Shown here: positions 1 through 6,402 of the stretch, piece by piece
How positions within the stretch are numbered: position 1 is the first letter of the stretch
How the letters are laid out: the number at the start of each line of letters is the position of its first letter
Assembly (NCBI RefSeq): GCF_900112755.1
Contig: NZ_FOMW01000004.1
Location: 186,001-250,000 of the forward strand
DNA length: 64,000 nt
Direction: 5' to 3'
Source: Sulfitobacter brevis
Lineage (GTDB): Bacteria > Pseudomonadota > Alphaproteobacteria > Rhodobacterales > Rhodobacteraceae
Translations under genes and position numbers: made by a program
The notes under the pieces: generated by a model
What the model saw: the letters and a program-made list of their open reading frames with translations, nothing else
What the model was told of the DNA's origin: nothing
Database searches by the model: none

Positions 1-377
1 GCCTGCCGTTGATGGCCGGTTTAGGACTGTGCCTGCTGGCCGCCAAATCCCAAAATATCGCCATTATCGACGGCGTCTATAACGCCTTCAAGGACGATGC
101 AGGTCTGCAAGTTGAATGTGATCAGGGCCGTGATATGGGCTTTGACGGCAAAACACTGATCCATCCGGCGCAACTCGACGTGGCCAACGCCGCCTTCTCA
201 CCCTCCCAGGACGAGGCCGACCTCGCCCGCCGCCAGATCGCCGCTTACGAAGCAGCGCAGGCAGGTGGCCAAGGTGTTGCGGTGGTTGATGGCCGCATCG
301 TTGAGAATCTTCATGTTGCCACAGCCCGCGAAACTCTGGCAAAGCTTGACGCTATCGCATCCCTCACCGCGGAGTGA
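1..377 (+). CDS. CitE-like CoA-ester lyase/thioesterase, C-terminal part (probably Mcl2-type malyl-CoA thioesterase)
   Basis: The reading frame is open from the window edge, so the N-terminus is missing; about 124 C-terminal residues remain. The GFDGKTLIHPAQL segment and the tail VVDGRIVENLHV are typical of the HpcH/HpaI-CitE fold that cleaves or hydrolyses malyl-CoA-type thioesters. The tail resembles (3S)-malyl-CoA thioesterase (Mcl2) more than the true lyase Mcl1. From family knowledge, mcl2 sits near mch and the suc genes in Rhodobacter, with two small genes between, which is the arrangement here. The Mcl2 assignment is inference, because the catalytic N-terminal half is outside the window. 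Its stop lies just before the next gene. Confidence 0.75.
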   Translation, partial: LPLMAGLGLCLLAAKSQNIAIIDGVYNAFKDDAGLQVECDQGRDMGFDGKTLIHPAQLDVANAAFSPSQDEADLARRQIAAYEAAQAGGQGVAVVDGRIVENLHVATARETLAKLDAIASLTAE

Positions 378-379
378 CC

Positions 380-937
380 ATGACCCTACTTGTACTCGGA
401 CTGATCCTGTGGATCGGCGCCCATTGGCTGAGCCGCCTCGCCCCCGCCCTGCGCGATCAAATGGGCAAAGCTGGCAAAGGACTGGTGGCGGTTTTGATCG
501 TTGCCGGTCTCATACTGATGATCCTCGGCTATCGTGGCGCAGACTATATCGACGTCTGGACCCCGCCCGCCTTCTTTATCCATATCAACAACGCGCTCAT
601 GCTTCTCGCGCTTTGGGTTTATGGCTCCAGTGCTGCCAAAGGCGCAAAGGCCTGGCCGGCCTACAAGACCCGCCATCCGCAGCTGCTGGCCGTAAAAATC
701 TGGGCATTGGCACACCTGCTGGTCAACGGTGATCTGGCTTCGATCGTGCTTTTCGGCACGCTTCTGGCTTGGGCCATCGGCTCGGTCATCTTAGTCAACC
801 GCGCCGAGCCGAACTGGACACCCCCTGCCCGCGCAGGCCGCCCTACTTATATCCGCCTGATCGTCATCTCACTGGTCATGTTCGCCATTATCGCAGGCAT
901 CCACCTGCTGCTCGGCGTCTCGCCTTTCCCCCGCTAA
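380..937 (+). CDS. NnrU family membrane protein
   Basis: A 185-residue integral membrane protein with about five hydrophobic segments: an N-terminal helix (LLVLGLILWIGAHWL), a second around residues 35-50, two in the middle, and a C-terminal one (LIVISLVMFAIIAGIHLLL). The IGAHW near the N-terminus and the AHLLVNGD segment are characteristic of the NnrU family, whose founding member was linked to nitric-oxide/nitrite metabolism; the biochemical role is unknown. An in-frame GTG at 374 overlaps the upstream stop, but the GGAG at 371-374 is correctly spaced for the ATG at 380. It lies between the malyl-CoA enzyme and mch, probably co-transcribed. No denitrification genes are nearby, so the name should not be taken as a function. 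Confidence 0.85.
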   Translation: MTLLVLGLILWIGAHWLSRLAPALRDQMGKAGKGLVAVLIVAGLILMILGYRGADYIDVWTPPAFFIHINNALMLLALWVYGSSAAKGAKAWPAYKTRHPQLLAVKIWALAHLLVNGDLASIVLFGTLLAWAIGSVILVNRAEPNWTPPARAGRPTYIRLIVISLVMFAIIAGIHLLLGVSPFPR

Positions 938-971
938 AGCTGCAAGGCCCCGCTAAGCTATAAGGACTGCC

Positions 972-1175
972 ATGAAACTCTATCGCTTCCTCTCCGAAGA
1001 AGACACATCCGCGTTCTGCCATAAGGTCACGGACGCCCTTAACAAAGGCTGGGAGCTTTACGGCACGCCAACCCAAACCTGGGATCATACAGCAGGCATC
1101 ATGCGCTGCGGCCAAGCCGTGACCAAAGAGGTTGAAGGCACCTATACGCCAGACACCAAGCTCGGAGCACACTGA
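972..1175 (+). CDS. DUF1737 domain protein
   Basis: A 67-residue soluble protein beginning MKLYRFLSEEDTSAFCHKV, with a central GWELYGTPTQTWD stretch that matches my recollection of the small DUF1737 family. No function is known. Its stop overlaps the mch start in a TGATG junction, so it is translationally coupled to mesaconyl-CoA hydratase. No signal peptide or membrane segment is visible. The coupling suggests, but does not show, a link to the ethylmalonyl-CoA pathway. Confidence 0.8.
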   Translation: MKLYRFLSEEDTSAFCHKVTDALNKGWELYGTPTQTWDHTAGIMRCGQAVTKEVEGTYTPDTKLGAH

Positions 1176-2206
1176 TGGGAAAAACCAACCCGGGCAGGTT
1201 TTTCGAAGACTACCGCATCGGTGACGTCCTCTCCCACGCGGTGCCCCGCACCGTGGGGGGCGGCGAACGCGCACTCTACCACATGCTTTATCCGGCCCGT
1301 CACGCGCTCTATTCTTCTGATGAATTTGCAAAATCCTGTGGCCTCGTTTCCAGCCCGCTGGATGATCTGATCAACTTCCACGTGGTCTTTGGCAAAACAG
1401 TCCCCGATGTCTCGCTTAACGCTGTGGCCAACCTCGGCTATGCCCAAGGCCGCTGGCTGCTGCCGGTCTGGCCCGGTGACACGCTGCGCGCCGAGTCCGA
1501 AGTTATCGGCCTGAAACAAAACTCCAACGGCAAGACCGGCGTGCTTTATGTGCGCACCACAGGCCTTAACCAAAATGATGAAGCTGTGCTGGAATATGTC
1601 CGCTGGGTCATGGTCCGCAAACGCGATGAAACCGCTCCAGCCCCCGAAACTGTGATACCGGACTTGCCCACCACCGTTGCCGCCGATCAATTAGTCGTGC
1701 CCGAGGGCTTGGACTTCACCAACTATGATTTTACCCTTGCGGGCGAACCGCACCGCTGGGGGGATTATGAGATCGGCGAGCAGATCGACCACGTTGACGG
1801 CGTCACGATAGAGGAGGCCGAACACATGATGGCCACCCGCCTGTGGCAGAACACAGCCAAGGTCCATTTCGACACCTCAGCCCGTCCCGATGGCAGTCGC
1901 CTGATCTATGGTGGTCACGTCATCTCGATGGCGCGTGCGCTATCTTTTAACGGCCTGGCCAATGCGCAAATGATCGTGGGGATCAACGCCGGCGCCCATG
2001 CGAACCCCTGCCTCGCCGGCGACACGGTTCGCGCATGGTCCGAGGTTCTCGACAAAGCCGAAACCGATGCGCCCGGCGTCGGCGCCATCCGCCTGCGCCT
2101 CGTCGCGACCAAAGGCGGCGCCCCTTTCGCCTTGAAAGACGACAAGGGCAAGTACCTCCCCGAGGTCCTGCTAGACCTCGACTATTGGGCGCTGATCCCG
2201 ACATGA
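1175..2206 (+). CDS. mch: Mesaconyl-CoA hydratase (MaoC-type)
   Basis: A 343-residue protein with two hot-dog (MaoC-like) halves, the usual size for mesaconyl-C1-CoA hydratase, which interconverts mesaconyl-CoA and beta-methylmalyl-CoA in the ethylmalonyl-CoA pathway for acetyl-CoA assimilation. The N-terminal segment with FFEDYRIGDVL and the GGGERALYHMLYPARHAL stretch is highly characteristic of the Rhodobacter enzyme. The C-terminal half carries the GGHVISMARALSFNGL segment. It starts inside the stop of the DUF1737 gene and follows the malyl-CoA enzyme gene, so pathway context agrees. A hairpin at 2268-2287 may end this transcript. Confidence 0.9.
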   Translation: MGKTNPGRFFEDYRIGDVLSHAVPRTVGGGERALYHMLYPARHALYSSDEFAKSCGLVSSPLDDLINFHVVFGKTVPDVSLNAVANLGYAQGRWLLPVWPGDTLRAESEVIGLKQNSNGKTGVLYVRTTGLNQNDEAVLEYVRWVMVRKRDETAPAPETVIPDLPTTVAADQLVVPEGLDFTNYDFTLAGEPHRWGDYEIGEQIDHVDGVTIEEAEHMMATRLWQNTAKVHFDTSARPDGSRLIYGGHVISMARALSFNGLANAQMIVGINAGAHANPCLAGDTVRAWSEVLDKAETDAPGVGAIRLRLVATKGGAPFALKDDKGKYLPEVLLDLDYWALIPT

Positions 2207-2267
2207 ACCGGCAGCTTATCGGCTGAATTCTGCGCAGGTCTTCTGTTTTTGAGCCAGAACATCCAAT

Positions 2268-2287
2268 CCCGCCTCACAACAGGCGGG
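2268..2287 (+). terminator. Hairpin downstream of mch
   Basis: CCCGCCT (2268-2274) and AGGCGGG (2281-2287) form a perfect 7-bp stem around a CACAAC loop, about 60 bases after the mch stop. There is no T-run after it, so it is either a weak or Rho-assisted terminator, or a 3' stabilising hairpin. Confidence 0.4.
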
Positions 2288-2340
2288 ACTATCGGCCATA
2301 ATAGACAGGCCCAAACACGCTCCCCCCTGCAAAAACGCGG

Positions 2341-2377
2341 ATTTGTGATCACAAGAATTTTGCGTGTGATCACAAAT
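2341..2377 (+). promoter_or_regulatory. Tandem TGTGATCACA palindromes upstream of sucC
   Basis: Two copies of the self-complementary core TGTGATCACA lie here: the first extends to the perfect 12-mer TTGTGATCACAA (2343-2354), the second is at 2365-2374. Their centres are 21 bp apart, two helical turns, and together they form one larger inverted repeat with 13-base arms (2341-2353 and 2365-2377). This is the geometry of a cooperative dimer-of-dimers operator. It lies 110-146 bases before the sucC start. The core is not a CRP/FNR site because the half-sites have no spacer. The cognate regulator cannot be named from the window. Confidence 0.6.
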
Positions 2378-2486
2378 GCCACTTTGCACTGGAAATCCTT
2401 TCTAAACTGCGAAAAGCTCAAATCGATCCATAAGACTCACACGCCGCGTGGCTGTGACCTTGAACCAAACACGGGACCGATTTGCG

Positions 2487-3680
2487 ATGAACATCCATGA
2501 GTATCAGGCCAAAGCCCTCCTTCGCAGCTATGGCGCACCGGTGTCCGATGGCCGTGTCGTTATGAAGGCAGAAGACGCGAAATCCGCCGCAGGAGAGATG
2601 GACGGCCCGCTCTGGGTGGTCAAAGCCCAGATCCACGCAGGTGGCCGCGGCAAGGGTAAGTTCAAGGAAGCGGACGCAGGCGACAAAGGCGGCGTGCGCC
2701 TGACCAAATCGGTTGAGGAAGCCGCCGAAGAAGCCAAGAAGATGCTCGGCCGCACATTGGTCACGCACCAGACCGGCCCGGCAGGCAAGCAGGTCAACCG
2801 CATCTATATCGAAGACGGCTCCGGCATCGAAAAAGAACTCTACCTTGCCCTGCTCGTCGACCGTCAGACCAGCCGCGTCTCCTTTGTATGCTCCACCGAA
2901 GGCGGCATGGACATTGAAGAAGTCGCCGATGCGACACCTGAAAAAATCCTGTCCTTCTCCGTTGATCCGGCCACCGGCTACCAAGCCTTCCACGGCCGCC
3001 GCATCGCTTTCACGCTGGGTCTCGAAGGCAAGCAGATCAAACAGTGCGTCACCCTGATGGGCCAGCTTTACAAAGCCTTCATGGAAAAAGACATGGAGAT
3101 GCTGGAGATCAACCCGCTGATCGTCACCGATGGCGGCGATCTTAAGGTACTCGACGCCAAGGTCAGCTTTGACGGCAACGCGATGTACCGCCACAACGAC
3201 ATTGCCGAGCTGCGCGACACTACCGAAGAAGACCCCAAAGAGCTCGAAGCTTCCAAGTATGACCTGAACTACATCGCACTCGACGGTGAAATCGGTTGCA
3301 TGGTGAATGGAGCGGGCCTCGCGATGGCGACGATGGACATCATCAAGCTCTACGGTGCCGAGCCTGCCAACTTCCTCGACGTCGGCGGCGGCGCGACCAA
3401 AGAAAAGGTCACCGAAGCCTTCAAGATCATCACCTCCGACCCACAGGTCAAAGGCATTTTGGTCAATATCTTTGGTGGCATCATGCGCTGTGACGTCATC
3501 GCCGAAGGCGTTGTCGCTGCGGTGAAAGAAGTCGGCCTGAAAGTGCCACTGGTTGTCCGCCTCGAAGGCACCAATGTGGCCGAAGGCAAGGCGATCATCA
3601 ACAACTCCGGTCTGGATGTCATTGCCGCCGACGATCTTAAAGACGGCGCCCAGAAGATTGTGAAAGCAGTCAAAGGGTGA
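2487..3680 (+). CDS. sucC: Succinyl-CoA synthetase beta subunit (ADP-forming)
   Basis: A 397-residue protein starting [16 protein letters not shown], the canonical SucC N-terminus; the open frame extends 13 codons further upstream, but ATG 2487 matches the family. An ATP-grasp domain is visible ([14 protein letters not shown] at about residues 40-55, [11 protein letters not shown] around 210), followed by the CoA-ligase-type domain with the [12 protein letters not shown] loop. With SucD it interconverts succinyl-CoA and succinate with nucleotide phosphorylation. It is the first suc gene, behind a palindromic regulatory region. Unusually, sucC and sucD are separated by two small genes. The malate dehydrogenase gene that often precedes sucC in relatives is not present here. 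Confidence 0.97.
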   Translation: MNIHEYQAKALLRSYGAPVSDGRVVMKAEDAKSAAGEMDGPLWVVKAQIHAGGRGKGKFKEADAGDKGGVRLTKSVEEAAEEAKKMLGRTLVTHQTGPAGKQVNRIYIEDGSGIEKELYLALLVDRQTSRVSFVCSTEGGMDIEEVADATPEKILSFSVDPATGYQAFHGRRIAFTLGLEGKQIKQCVTLMGQLYKAFMEKDMEMLEINPLIVTDGGDLKVLDAKVSFDGNAMYRHNDIAELRDTTEEDPKELEASKYDLNYIALDGEIGCMVNGAGLAMATMDIIKLYGAEPANFLDVGGGATKEKVTEAFKIITSDPQVKGILVNIFGGIMRCDVIAEGVVAAVKEVGLKVPLVVRLEGTNVAEGKAIINNSGLDVIAADDLKDGAQKIVKAVKG

Positions 3681-3688
3681 GCGCTGCA

Positions 3689-3763
3689 CCGCGACATCGT
3701 CGCGGTCGGATCGCTTCACCGGAGCGGTCCGAAAAGCCGACGCCCATCGCGCAAGCGGTGGGC
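3689..3763 (+). other. Three consecutive RNA hairpins after sucC
   Basis: Three stem-loops follow the sucC stop: CCGCGAC/GTCGCGG (3689-3705, 3-base loop); TCGGATCGCT/AGCGGTCCGA (3706-3732, one G-U pair, 7-base loop); and GCCCATCGC/GCGGTGGGC (3742-3763, one G-U pair) closed by a GCAA tetraloop of the GNRA class. A T-rich tract only appears later (3784-3795), just before the next ribosome-binding site. Together they could act as an mRNA processing or stability element, or as partial terminators, setting the sucC to sucD ratio. This is structure seen by eye; the role is inference. Confidence 0.55.
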
Positions 3764-3810
3764 GGGACAGAGCGGGGCACTATGTTTTTCCTTTTAGGAG
3801 GGACGCATCC

Positions 3811-4119
3811 ATGACGAAATCACCCATGACCGAACCCACAAAATCTTCGCCAATCCTCGCAGGTCTCGCCCTTTTGGGCGCAGGGCTGCTGGTTCGCCAA
3901 TGGCAGCCGCGTGCGCTGGAACTGCCCGAACCGGGCAATCACGGCTCGCGCGATGGTGGCCTGCGCCGTGCTGCCCGCAAGTCGCGGGACGGTCTGGCAA
4001 AGGTCTTGCCTGGCAACCTCACCGGTTCCATCGCCCGCTCGCTGATGGTCATGGGCGCGGGGCTTATTCTTGTGCGCGCATTGGACGAATTGGTCGAAGA
4101 CCAGGACGCATTGTTCTGA
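3811..4119 (+). CDS. Small membrane-associated protein of unknown function
   Basis: A 102-residue protein preceded by a strong AGGAGG site. It has a hydrophobic segment near the N-terminus (ILAGLALLGAGLLV, about residues 13-26) and another near the C-terminus (SLMVMGAGLILVRAL), with a basic, Arg-rich stretch between (RRAARKSRDGLAKVL). I do not recognise the family. Its stop overlaps the next start (TGATG), so it is coupled to the exported protein that follows. The pair is inserted between sucC and sucD. A two-helix membrane protein is the most that can be said. Confidence 0.7.
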   Translation: MTKSPMTEPTKSSPILAGLALLGAGLLVRQWQPRALELPEPGNHGSRDGGLRRAARKSRDGLAKVLPGNLTGSIARSLMVMGAGLILVRALDELVEDQDALF

Positions 4120-4655
4120 TGGCTGCCCTGACACATATCTCCACGATCCGTCGCCTGCTGTTCGGTTCTGCCGTGCTGCTGGCGGCTGTTCCGGCATTGG
4201 CCGCGGCTGATGCGGGCGCAGATGTGGCGATCAGCACCTTCAACGCGTGGTGCTTCAAAGCAGGCCAGACCGAAACAAAGGCCCGCGATAATATGCAGGC
4301 CGATACTGCACCCTTCAAGCTCAGCTTCTGGGACGACAGTCTTGAGCCGCGCCCCGACGCTGCCCCACGCGGCGTCGAGCGGCGTTGCGAAGTCTCCTTC
4401 GCTGGCGACCACACCGCAACCGCCATCGCAGCACTGCAGACCCAGATGGCAACACCACCCAAGTTCGGCACCACCATTGCCCTGCCCGACACCCATAGCG
4501 CCCAGAACGGCACCGCGCTGATCGAAGGTCGTGAACTGCTGCGCGGTCGCGTGGCTGTTGTGCATGTCGGCACCCGCGACACCGCTGCTGGCACAGTTGA
4601 GACATTCATGACTGTGGACCGTCTCTATGACGGCCTCGGCCTCCCGGAAAAGTAG
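4119..4655 (+). CDS. Exported protein of unknown function
   Basis: A 178-residue protein that starts at the ATG overlapping the previous stop; the open frame runs further upstream but only as a shadow. It has a Sec-type signal peptide (basic residues, [20 protein letters not shown], cleavage near residue 28-30) and an otherwise soluble body with two cysteines (NAWCFKAG and ERRCEVSF) that could form a disulfide. I do not recognise the family. The context between sucC and sucD suggests co-expression with succinyl-CoA synthetase, but a periplasmic protein cannot act in that reaction directly. Confidence 0.7.
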   Translation: MAALTHISTIRRLLFGSAVLLAAVPALAAADAGADVAISTFNAWCFKAGQTETKARDNMQADTAPFKLSFWDDSLEPRPDAAPRGVERRCEVSFAGDHTATAIAALQTQMATPPKFGTTIALPDTHSAQNGTALIEGRELLRGRVAVVHVGTRDTAAGTVETFMTVDRLYDGLGLPEK

Positions 4656-4774
4656 CGGGCGCGCACAAGTTTACGCGGATAGCACAATACGCCGTTCGTC
4701 ACCGACACAAGATCAATCGCTCCGCAGGCCTGAGGGCCTTCCGGCGCACCAAGGAACACAAAGAGGAACACTAC

Positions 4775-5668
4775 ATGGCCGTACTCGTCGACGAAAACAC
4801 CAAGGTAATCTGTCAGGGCCTTACCGGCTCGCAGGGCACCTTCCACACCGAACAGGCCATCGCTTACGGCACCAAAATGGTTGGCGGCGTGACCCCCGGC
4901 AAGGGCGGTCAAACCCACCTCAACCTGCCGGTCTTCAACTCGGTCCATGAAGCCAAACACATGACCCAAGCCAATGCTTCGGTCATCTATGTGCCACCGC
5001 CCTTCGCTGCGGATTCGATCCTCGAGGCGATCGACGCTGAAATGGAACTGATTGTTTGCATCACCGAAGGCATTCCGGTGCTCGACATGATGCGCGTCCA
5101 GCGCGCGCTTGAAGGCTCCAAGTCCCGCCTGATCGGCCCCAACTGCCCCGGCGTTATTACACCCGACGCTTGCAAAATCGGCATCATGCCCGGCCACATC
5201 CACAAGCGCGGCTCCTGCGGCGTGGTCTCGCGCTCCGGCACACTCACCTATGAGGCGGTCAAGCAGACCACCGATATGGGCCTCGGCCAGTCCTCTGCTG
5301 TCGGCATCGGCGGCGACCCGATCAAAGGCACCGAGCATATCGACGTGCTTGAAATGTTCCTCGCGGACCCCGAGACCCAGTCGATCATTATGATCGGTGA
5401 AATCGGCGGCTCCGCCGAAGAAGACGCGGCACAGTTCCTCGCCGACGAGAAGAAAAAGGGCCGCTGGAAGCCAACTGCTGGTTTCATCGCGGGCCGCACA
5501 GCGCCTCCCGGCCGCCGCATGGGCCACGCAGGCGCGATTGTCGCTGGCGGCAAAGGCGGCGCCGAGGACAAGATTGAAGCGATGCGTGCCGCTGGCATCA
5601 TCGTCGCCGACAGCCCCGCAACACTGGGCGAAGCGGTGAAAGAAGCGATCGAGAAGTCCGCTTCTTAA
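4775..5668 (+). CDS. sucD: Succinyl-CoA synthetase alpha subunit
   Basis: A 297-residue protein, slightly longer than the roughly 290 of E. coli SucD. The N-terminal CoA-binding domain carries [20 protein letters not shown]. The phosphorylated histidine is H251 in [10 protein letters not shown], and the GPNCPGVI and SGTLTYE segments are present. It pairs with SucC. A ribosome-binding site (AAGAGGA) precedes ATG 4775. The sucD stop overlaps the next start by one base, so the FkbM-like gene is translationally coupled to it. The 119 bases upstream (4656-4774) hold no gene. Confidence 0.97.
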   Translation: MAVLVDENTKVICQGLTGSQGTFHTEQAIAYGTKMVGGVTPGKGGQTHLNLPVFNSVHEAKHMTQANASVIYVPPPFAADSILEAIDAEMELIVCITEGIPVLDMMRVQRALEGSKSRLIGPNCPGVITPDACKIGIMPGHIHKRGSCGVVSRSGTLTYEAVKQTTDMGLGQSSAVGIGGDPIKGTEHIDVLEMFLADPETQSIIMIGEIGGSAEEDAAQFLADEKKKGRWKPTAGFIAGRTAPPGRRMGHAGAIVAGGKGGAEDKIEAMRAAGIIVADSPATLGEAVKEAIEKSAS

Positions 5669-6390
5669 TGGAAACAGCCGCCGCCCCCAGTGCTTTCAGC
5701 CCACTCGGGTTAAAGCACCGCATCGCGACCTCGGGTCTTGCCGGACCCGTGGGCGCAGTGCGGGGGCGGCTGCGCGCTATGCGTGAATTATTGCATCCCG
5801 AACTCGCACTGCTTTACCGCGAAGATGCAATGATGGACGCTGTACTGGAACGGCTTATCCAGCCTGATTGGAACTGCCTCGATGTCGGCGCGCATCTGGA
5901 GTCGGTGTTCTACAAGCTTACCCAACTCGCCCCCAAAGGCACCCATGCAATGGTCGAGGCGAGCCCCGGCAAAGCCCAGATGCTGCGGGGCCGCGTGGTA
6001 GAGCGCCGCGTGGCTGCACGCCGTCTTGATGATCTACTGGGGCCGGACGCTCAGGTTGATTTCATTAAAATCGACGTGGAAGGATTTGAATTTCCCGCCC
6101 TGCGCGGGGCCGAAGCGCTGCTGCGCCGCTGCCGCCCGCTCATCTTGTTTGAAGCAGGCGCCGTGGCAGACACCGACATCGCAGACAGCGACGATCGCGC
6201 GCTGTTTGAATGGCTGACCCAGACAATGGGCTATGACATCTACGCCACCTTCGATCTCTACTATAACCGCCGTCCCATCACAGCTGACCAGTTCAACAGC
6301 TACCGCACCTACCCTTTTCTCGCATTCAACTACTTTGCCCTGAGCGCGGACAAGACCCCCACACAGCGTCCCGCTAATCGTGTCGACTGA
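5668..6390 (+). CDS. FkbM-family methyltransferase, probably altered or degenerate
   Basis: A 240-residue protein with recognisable FkbM pieces: CLDVGAHLESVF (SAM-binding motif I), VEASPGKAQMLR (motif II region), RRLDDLLG, and VDFIKIDVEGFEFPALRGAEALL. Two features are odd. Motif I reads GAHLES where the family normally has a glycine at the Glu position (GAHxGS). The sequence also jumps from KAQMLRGR directly to RVAARRLDDLL, omitting the roughly 40-60 residues that usually separate them. Both changes hit the cofactor pocket, so the protein may be inactive even though the frame is open. It sits between sucD and sucA, coupled to sucD by a one-base overlap. Target unknown. Confidence 0.75.
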   Translation: METAAAPSAFSPLGLKHRIATSGLAGPVGAVRGRLRAMRELLHPELALLYREDAMMDAVLERLIQPDWNCLDVGAHLESVFYKLTQLAPKGTHAMVEASPGKAQMLRGRVVERRVAARRLDDLLGPDAQVDFIKIDVEGFEFPALRGAEALLRRCRPLILFEAGAVADTDIADSDDRALFEWLTQTMGYDIYATFDLYYNRRPITADQFNSYRTYPFLAFNYFALSADKTPTQRPANRVD

Positions 6391-6402
6391 AAGGCATATC
6401 CA

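Noticed and set aside
380-937. Denitrification gene cluster suggested by the NnrU name
   Set aside because: No nitrite, nitric-oxide or nitrous-oxide reductase genes are in the window; the family name alone is not evidence.
2341-2377. CRP- or FNR-type binding site
   Set aside because: CRP/FNR half-sites are separated by 4-6 bases; here the halves TGTGA and TCACA are fused without a spacer, so a different regulator is more likely.
2418-3719. 433-residue open frame antisense to sucC
   Set aside because: Same cause: the SucC frame is certain and the antisense protein is compositionally odd.
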